Shown here: positions 1 through 3,590 of the stretch, piece after piece
Layout: every line of letters starts with the position of its first letter
Position numbering within the stretch: position 1 is the first letter of the stretch
DNA from: JAMXLO01 sp041487355
GTDB lineage: Bacteria > Pseudomonadota > Alphaproteobacteria > Acetobacterales > Acetobacteraceae
Length of the DNA stretch: 11,671 nucleotides
Assembly (NCBI GenBank): GCA_041487355.1
Contig: JBGPND010000167.1
Location: 1 to 11,671 of the forward strand
Direction of reading: 5' to 3'
Translations under genes and position numbers: made by a program
The notes under the pieces: generated by a model
Seen by the model: the letters and a program-made list of their open reading frames with translations, nothing else
Told to the model about the DNA's origin: nothing
Databases searched by the model: none

Positions 1-696
1 CTTCTTCACGTCGGCCACGATGGTCTGGTAGTCGCTGTGGCCGAACGGCGTGTACTTCTCCATGATGTCGTCGTCGGCGATCTGCTTCGAGTGCAGGAAG
101 TAGCGCAGGATCTTGTTGGTGGTGCGCGGATAAACGTAGTCGGTGCCGGCCAGCACCCAGCGCTGCACTTTCTCGGCGCTCATCAGGTAGTCGACCGCCG
201 GGATCGCCTGCTGGTTCGGCGCGGCACCGGTGTAGAACACGTTGCGGCTGCATTCCTGGCCTTCGTACTGCACCGGATAGAACAGGATGCCGTTCAGCTC
301 CTCGAACACCGGCAGCACCGACTTGCGCGAGACCGAGGTCCAGCAGCCGAACACCGCGGCGCACTTGTCGACCGACAGCAGGCCGCGCGCCTTCTCGGCG
401 AACAGCGGCCAGTTGGAGGCGGGATCCACCACCACCGCCTCGAGCTTGCGGCCGAGCACGCCGCCCTTCTTGTTCTGGTCCTCGATCAGCATGAGCATCA
501 CGTCCTTCAGCGTGGTCTCGCTGATCGCCATGGTGCCGGAGAGCGAGTGCAGGATGCCGACCTTGATCGGCCCGGTCCCCTGTGCGCTGGCGGGTGCGAG
601 TGCCGCCCTGACGCCGCCGATTGCGGCGAGCGTGGCGGCGGCAGCGCCAATTCTGCCGAACCGGCGGCGGGTGAGCGTGAAATCGGCAGGTGCCAT
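1..696 (-). CDS. urtA: Urea ABC transporter substrate-binding protein UrtA (partial, N-terminal part)
   Basis: Periplasmic receptor that captures urea and delivers it to the UrtBCDE membrane transporter. The frame is open to the left edge, giving 232 residues of a family usually a little over 400 long, so the C-terminal half is off the window. The N-terminus carries a twin-arginine signal: T9-RRRF-G15, then an Ala-rich hydrophobic stretch (about 16-34) and a likely cleavage site after A36-S-A38. The mature protein begins with the type I periplasmic-binding fold (IKVGILHSLSGTMAISE, about 44-60). Near the edge, the segment VYPRTTNKILRYFLHSK followed by MEKYTPFGHSDYQTIVAD is highly typical of UrtA and separates it from branched-chain amino acid receptors. 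The ATG at 694-696 has an AGGGGG ribosome site (705-710) 8 nt upstream. A sigma-54 type promoter lies about 60 bp upstream. urtBCDE are expected beyond the left edge; this is inferred. Confidence 0.93.
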   Translation of the reverse strand, partial: MAPADFTLTRRRFGRIGAAAATLAAIGGVRAALAPASAQGTGPIKVGILHSLSGTMAISETTLKDVMLMLIEDQNKKGGVLGRKLEAVVVDPASNWPLFAEKARGLLSVDKCAAVFGCWTSVSRKSVLPVFEELNGILFYPVQYEGQECSRNVFYTGAAPNQQAIPAVDYLMSAEKVQRWVLAGTDYVYPRTTNKILRYFLHSKQIADDDIMEKYTPFGHSDYQTIVADVKK

Positions 697-704
697 GAGC
701 CTGT

Positions 705-710
705 CCCCCT
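705..710 (-). promoter_or_regulatory. Ribosome binding site of urtA
   Basis: On the minus strand this reads AGGGGG and ends 8 nt before the urtA ATG at 694-696. It supports that start, which also gives a complete Tat signal peptide. Confidence 0.7.
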
Positions 711-758
711 GTTGTGTTTCGTGGCGAGGCGGTTGCCTCGGGTCACCACCGTTATAAG

Positions 759-774
759 TGCAACCGCCATGCCA
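759..774 (-). promoter_or_regulatory. Sigma-54 (RpoN) -24/-12 promoter of urtA
   Basis: The minus strand reads TGGCATGGCGGTTGCA. This fits the RpoN consensus TGGCAC-N5-TTGCA with one mismatch, and the invariant GG and GC are exactly 10 nt apart. Transcription would begin near 748, giving a leader of about 52 nt before the urtA ATG. Urea uptake genes are commonly controlled by NtrC and RpoN under nitrogen limitation, which fits. I did not find a convincing NtrC binding site upstream, so the activator is inferred. Confidence 0.7.
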
Positions 775-810
775 CGAACTTCTGAGGGGTGGCTGTGACA
801 GCACCTTGAC

Positions 811-886
811 CGTCATGGCCGGGCTTCACCCGGCCATCTGCGCACCGCCGGCAGGGGCGGATGGCCGGTCAAGCCCGGCCATGACG
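811..886. repeat. Long imperfect inverted repeat (REP-like hairpin)
   Basis: The left arm 811-838 and right arm 860-886 are reverse complements with one mismatch and one single-base indel, around a 21-nt loop (839-859). Each arm is itself partly palindromic around GGCCGGGCTTCACCCGGCC (left) or its near copy (right). It lies in the non-coding gap between divergent urtA and the ABM gene, upstream of the sigma-54 promoter. Arms of this kind, starting GTCATGGCCGGGCTT, are familiar dispersed intergenic repeats of alphaproteobacteria. No gene is seen inside it. Confidence 0.85.
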
Positions 887-999
887 CCTGGGTGCGGATT
901 AATCAGGCAGGGAACCCATCTCTGATCAAAAAATAGGCTCAGCGTCCGAGTGCTTGCCGAAAGCCCCGGTCTGGGCTCCGATGGCGGTCCACAACACCC

Positions 1000-1004
1000 G
1001 GGAG
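1000..1004 (+). promoter_or_regulatory. Ribosome binding site deciding the start of the ABM gene
   Basis: GGGAG lies 9 nt before the ATG at 1014. An in-frame GTG-type start 20 codons upstream (954) has no comparable site, and the extra residues do not look like part of the domain, so 1014 is preferred. Confidence 0.6.
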
Positions 1005-1013
1005 CAGCGACCA

Positions 1014-1313
1014 ATGATCCACGTCCTCGCCATCATCACGGCCAAGCCAGCCATGCGGGCCGCGATCCTGAAGGAGTTCCATGCCAACATGCCGGCAGTG
1101 CACGCGGAGAACGGCTGCATCGAATACGGCCCGGCCATCGACGCCGAAGGCTTTCCGACGAAATTCGGCGACGACACATTCGTGGTGATCGAGAAGTGGG
1201 AGAGCCCGGAGGCACTGAAGGCCCATGCCGCCTCGCCGCACATGGCGGCCTATGGCGCCAAGACCCGCGACATGATCGCGAGCCGCGTCATCCACGTGCT
1301 TTCGCCTGGCTGA
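1014..1313 (+). CDS. Antibiotic biosynthesis monooxygenase (ABM) domain protein, putative quinol monooxygenase
   Basis: A 99-residue single-domain protein that begins directly with the first strand of the dimeric ferredoxin-like ABM fold (MIHVLAIITAKPAMRAAILKEF, residues 1-22). Typical family marks follow: GCIEYGP (about 38-44), a strand with FVVIEKWES (about 60-68), and ALKAHAASPHMAAY (about 71-84). Relatives such as YgiN oxidise quinols or other aromatic compounds without a metal or cofactor. The substrate here cannot be told from sequence, and many members have no known role. There is no signal peptide, so it should be cytoplasmic. The gene stands alone: it diverges from urtA and is separated from minC by 327 bp with a large inverted repeat, so no operon partner suggests its job. 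The start at 1014 is chosen over 954 because of the GGGAG ribosome site and the fit to the domain. Confidence 0.85.
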   Translation: MIHVLAIITAKPAMRAAILKEFHANMPAVHAENGCIEYGPAIDAEGFPTKFGDDTFVVIEKWESPEALKAHAASPHMAAYGAKTRDMIASRVIHVLSPG

Positions 1314-1359
1314 TCCCCGCGGTCAGCGCCAGAGCTCGCGCAGCTTCTATAGCCTGTCG

Positions 1360-1441
1360 TGATGGGTATCGCTGCGCTCAACCCATCCTACGTCGCTACG
1401 CCGCAGCCTGTAGGATGGGTTGAGCGCAGCGATACCCATCA
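1360..1441. repeat. Perfect 32-bp inverted repeat (dispersed palindromic element)
   Basis: Arms 1360-1391 and 1410-1441 are exact reverse complements of 32 bp around an 18-nt loop (1392-1409). The arm contains GATGGGTATCGCTGCGCTCA, and the right arm begins with the TAGGATGGGT block. This sequence type recurs in intergenic regions of Bradyrhizobium-like and other proteobacterial genomes. It starts 46 bp after the ABM gene stop and could fold in RNA to end transcription, but there is no T-run on either side. Perfect arm identity suggests recent arrival or active maintenance of pairing. Confidence 0.9.
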
Positions 1442-1567
1442 TTCCGGCTCAAGGGAAGCCAACGGCCGCGTGCCGAGCGGGCGACGACTCGGGCCACATG
1501 CGAGTCGCGATCCGACGGCGCAGGCTGGGGCGACTCGGCCTACAGTCCGCCCGCCACCCAGCAATGA
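1442..1567. other. Non-coding stretch between the inverted repeat and minC control region
   Basis: No gene with credible protein content is seen. The 7-mer CGACTCG occurs at 1485-1491 and 1531-1537, and its reverse complement at 1501-1507. The first and third of these make a small 7-bp stem with a 9-nt loop (1485-1507). Nothing else stands out. Confidence 0.4.
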
Positions 1568-1603
1568 ACGAGTTTTCCACAGCATCTGACGAATTGTCCA
1601 CAG
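1568..1603 (+). promoter_or_regulatory. Two DnaA-box-like direct repeats upstream of minC
   Basis: Direct repeats ACGAGTTTTCCACAG (1568-1582) and ACGAATTGTCCACAG (1589-1603) differ at two of 15 positions and are 21 bp apart start to start, two helical turns. The first contains TTTTCCACA, which fits the relaxed DnaA box TTWTNCACA. The second, TTGTCCACA, has one mismatch. They lie 38-73 bp before the first possible minC start. Binding by DnaA, or by another regulator, is an inference. No convincing sigma-70 promoter was identified beside them. Confidence 0.4.
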
Positions 1604-1640
1604 GCCTTTCTTCTTGCAGCGTAATTTCTGACGGTTCTGG

Positions 1641-2387
1641 TTGACCGCGACGGTGTCCGCTTGGTACCCCCGATCTGTGCCGACAGCCGATTCGCGTCCG
1701 TTCATCAGAGTCCGCGGCCGTTCGTTCATGGCGCTCGTGCTTGCGCCGGAACCGCCCGTGGCAGACTGGCTCGATGCGCTCGATGCGCAGATCGAGCGGT
1801 CGCCTGCCTTCTTTGCGGGCCGTCCCGTGGTGCTGGATCTCGGCGCGCTGCCGAGCGAGCAGCCGGACGTCGCGGGCCTGTTGCAACGGCTGCATGGGCG
1901 CGGCATCCGCATCATCGGCACCGAGGGCGCGCATCCTTCCTGGCAGGGTCTGGAAGCCTGGGCGCCGCTGCATGCCAACGGCACACGCCCGGCGCGCCCG
2001 ATCGACGTGCCGGATGAGCGCCGTGCCGCACAGACGCAGACGGCGTCTGCGCACGAGGGCAACTCGCTGCTGATCGATCAGCCGGTGCGATCGGGCCAGT
2101 CCATCGTGTTCGAAAAGGGCGACGTGACCATCGTGGGCTCGGTCGCTTCGGGCGCCGAGGTGATCGCCGGCGGCTCCATCCATGTGTATGGTGCGCTGCG
2201 CGGCCGTGCTATCGCCGGGCTCACCGGCAACAATCGCGCGCGCATCTTCTGCCGCAGGCTCGAAGCCGAGCTGCTGGCGATCGATGGCGTCTACCAGACT
2301 GCCGACGACATGAGCGCTGCGTTGCGTGGCCGGCCGGTGCAGGCCTGGCTCGCCGGCGAGGCGATGATGTTGGCAACGCTCGACTGA
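1641..2387 (+). CDS. minC: Septum site-determining protein MinC
   Basis: Cell-division inhibitor that blocks FtsZ assembly away from mid-cell and is carried to the membrane by MinD. The N-terminal domain (about residues 22-112) starts with the family segment RVRGRSFMALVL and includes FFAGRPVVLDLG. After a variable linker (about 113-143), the C-terminal beta-helix domain (about 145-243) shows the R150-S-G-Q153 MinD-binding motif, GDVTIVGSVASGAEVIAGG and SIHVYGALRGRAIAGL. The gene has no ATG start before the domain: candidates are TTG 1641, GTG 1653 and GTG 1677, giving 248, 244 or 236 residues. None has a strong ribosome site, and a stop codon sits four codons upstream of 1641. The TTG start is reported as the longest option. 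minD follows after 14 bp. Confidence 0.9.
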   Translation: MTATVSAWYPRSVPTADSRPFIRVRGRSFMALVLAPEPPVADWLDALDAQIERSPAFFAGRPVVLDLGALPSEQPDVAGLLQRLHGRGIRIIGTEGAHPSWQGLEAWAPLHANGTRPARPIDVPDERRAAQTQTASAHEGNSLLIDQPVRSGQSIVFEKGDVTIVGSVASGAEVIAGGSIHVYGALRGRAIAGLTGNNRARIFCRRLEAELLAIDGVYQTADDMSAALRGRPVQAWLAGEAMMLATLD

Positions 2388-2401
2388 CAGAGGAGAAAGC
2401 G

Positions 2402-3220
2402 ATGGCCACGGTTCTCGTCGTGACATCCGGCAAGGGCGGCGTCGGCAAGACGACATCGACAGCGGCGCTAGGCGCCGCGCTGGCGCAGTCGGGCCAGAAC
2501 GTGGTTGTCGTCGACTTCGATGTCGGGCTGCGCAACCTGGATCTGGTGATGGGCGCGGAGCGGCGCGTGGTGTTCGACCTGATCAATGTGGTGCAGGGCG
2601 ACGCCAAGCTTCCCCAGGCGCTGATCCGCGACAAGCGGATCGACACGCTGTCGCTGCTGCCGGCCTCGCAGACGCGCGACAAGGATGCGCTGACCGCCGA
2701 GGGCGTCGAGCGCGTGATCGACCAACTGCGCGAGAAGTTCGACTGGGTGATCTGCGACAGCCCCGCCGGCATCGAGCGCGGTGCCACGCTCGCCATGCGC
2801 CACGCCGATGCCGCCGTGGTGGTGACCAATCCCGAGGTGTCCTCGGTGCGCGACGCGGACCGCATCATCGGCCTGCTCGATTCGAAGACCCTGAAGGCTG
2901 AGAAGGGCGAGCGGATCGAGAAGCATCTGCTGCTCACCCGCTATGATCCCGTGCGGGCGGCGCGCGGCGAGATGCTGAAGACCGAGGACGTGCTGGAGAT
3001 CCTGTCGATCCCGCTGTTGGGCATCATTCCGGAAAGCGAGGAGGTGCTGCGTTCGTCGAACCTCGGCACGCCGGTGACGCTTGGCAGCCCGAACAGCGCC
3101 CCGGCGCGGGCCTATTTCGAGGCGGCGCGGCGGCTCCGGGGCGAGACGCTTGTCGTCACTGTGCCGGCTGAACACAGGAGCCTGATGGGACGACTGTTCG
3201 GCCGGAGGGCCGTCGCATGA
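2402..3220 (+). CDS. minD: Septum site-determining ATPase MinD
   Basis: Membrane-associated ATPase that dimerises with ATP, binds the inner membrane, recruits MinC and is released by MinE. The 272 residues match the family length. The deviant Walker A box is G10-KGGVGKT-T18 with the signature lysine K11 and the P-loop lysine K16. The switch I-like segment is D38-FDVGLRNLD-47, and CDSPAGIERGA (about 117-127) is the Walker B/switch II region. The C-terminal tail RSLMGRLFGRR is the amphipathic membrane-targeting helix. The ATG at 2402 has an AGGAG site (2391-2395) 6 nt upstream. It lies 14 bp after minC, and its TGA overlaps the minE ATG by 4 bp (ATGA, 3217-3220), so the two are probably translationally coupled. 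All key residues are present. Confidence 0.97.
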   Translation: MATVLVVTSGKGGVGKTTSTAALGAALAQSGQNVVVVDFDVGLRNLDLVMGAERRVVFDLINVVQGDAKLPQALIRDKRIDTLSLLPASQTRDKDALTAEGVERVIDQLREKFDWVICDSPAGIERGATLAMRHADAAVVVTNPEVSSVRDADRIIGLLDSKTLKAEKGERIEKHLLLTRYDPVRAARGEMLKTEDVLEILSIPLLGIIPESEEVLRSSNLGTPVTLGSPNSAPARAYFEAARRLRGETLVVTVPAEHRSLMGRLFGRRAVA

Positions 3221-3519
3221 ATTTGCTGAGCCTGTTCCGCCGCAACAGTTCGGCACCGGTCGCGCGCGATCGGCTGCAGGTGCTGCTGGCGCACGAGCGC
3301 GCCTTCGTCGGCAAGTCCGATCTGCTTGCCGTGCTGCAGGAGGAGATCATCGCGGTCATCGCCAAGCATGTGACGATCGAGCGCGACAAGGTGCAGATCA
3401 AGCTGGACCGCGGCGATACCGTCTCCACACTGGAGATCGATGTGGAGGTGCCAAGCGCCGCCGCAGCCGCGGCGAAGCGCGCGCAGCAGGATGCGCGGCC
3501 TGCGATGGCCGGGGGCTGA
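3217..3519 (+). CDS. minE: Cell division topological specificity factor MinE
   Basis: Stimulates MinD ATPase and drives the pole-to-pole oscillation that leaves mid-cell free for the Z ring. The 100 residues show the N-terminal amphipathic membrane-binding segment (MNLLSLFRR), the MinD-contact region ARDRLQVLLAHERA (about 16-29), and the topological specificity domain with LQEEIIAVIAKHV, the KVQIKL strand and STLEIDVEVP. The tail after about residue 81 is Ala-rich (PSAAAAAAKRAQQDARPAMAGG) and longer than in E. coli MinE, probably disordered. The ATG overlaps the minD stop as ATGA and is preceded by GGAGGG (3204-3209) with 7-nt spacing, inside minD. It is the last gene of the operon and faces treY. 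Confidence 0.96.
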   Translation: MNLLSLFRRNSSAPVARDRLQVLLAHERAFVGKSDLLAVLQEEIIAVIAKHVTIERDKVQIKLDRGDTVSTLEIDVEVPSAAAAAAKRAQQDARPAMAGG

Positions 3520-3532
3520 GGGGGTCGTTTCA

Positions 3533-3581
3533 GCGAGATTGCTTCGTCGCTGCGAGGAGCGCAGCGACGAAGCAATCTCGC
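3533..3581. repeat. Perfect 22-bp stem-loop between convergent minE and treY
   Basis: Arms 3533-3554 and 3560-3581 are exact reverse complements around the 5-nt loop AGGAG. The arm contains GAGATTGCTTCGTCGCTGCG, a well-known dispersed repeat type in alphaproteobacteria, whose spurious translation reads as CEERSDEAI. It fills nearly the whole 71-bp gap between the two stop codons, so it may serve as a two-way transcription end, but there is no T-run on either side. Calling it a terminator is therefore only an inference. Confidence 0.9.
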
Positions 3582-3590
3582 GCCAATGGG

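Noticed and set aside
37..798. 253-codon open frame on the plus strand across urtA
   Set aside because: It is antisense to urtA, whose minus-strand frame has a Tat signal and UrtA motifs. It has no recognisable protein content.
811..1441. CRISPR-like array
   Set aside because: The repeats are single inverted pairs of different sequence, with no regular direct repeats or spacers and no cas genes.
1359..1589. Small open frames over the inverted repeat at 1360-1441
   Set aside because: They translate the repeat (VGWVERSDTHH), a common false protein from this repeat type, with no start signal.
1568..1603. Replication origin
   Set aside because: Only two DnaA-like boxes, no AT-rich unwinding region, and no origin-neighbour genes such as dnaA or hemE. 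Gene regulation is more likely.
3533..3581. Classical Rho-independent terminator
   Set aside because: The stem is strong, but no T-run follows on either strand, so it is listed as a repeat and termination is only suggested.
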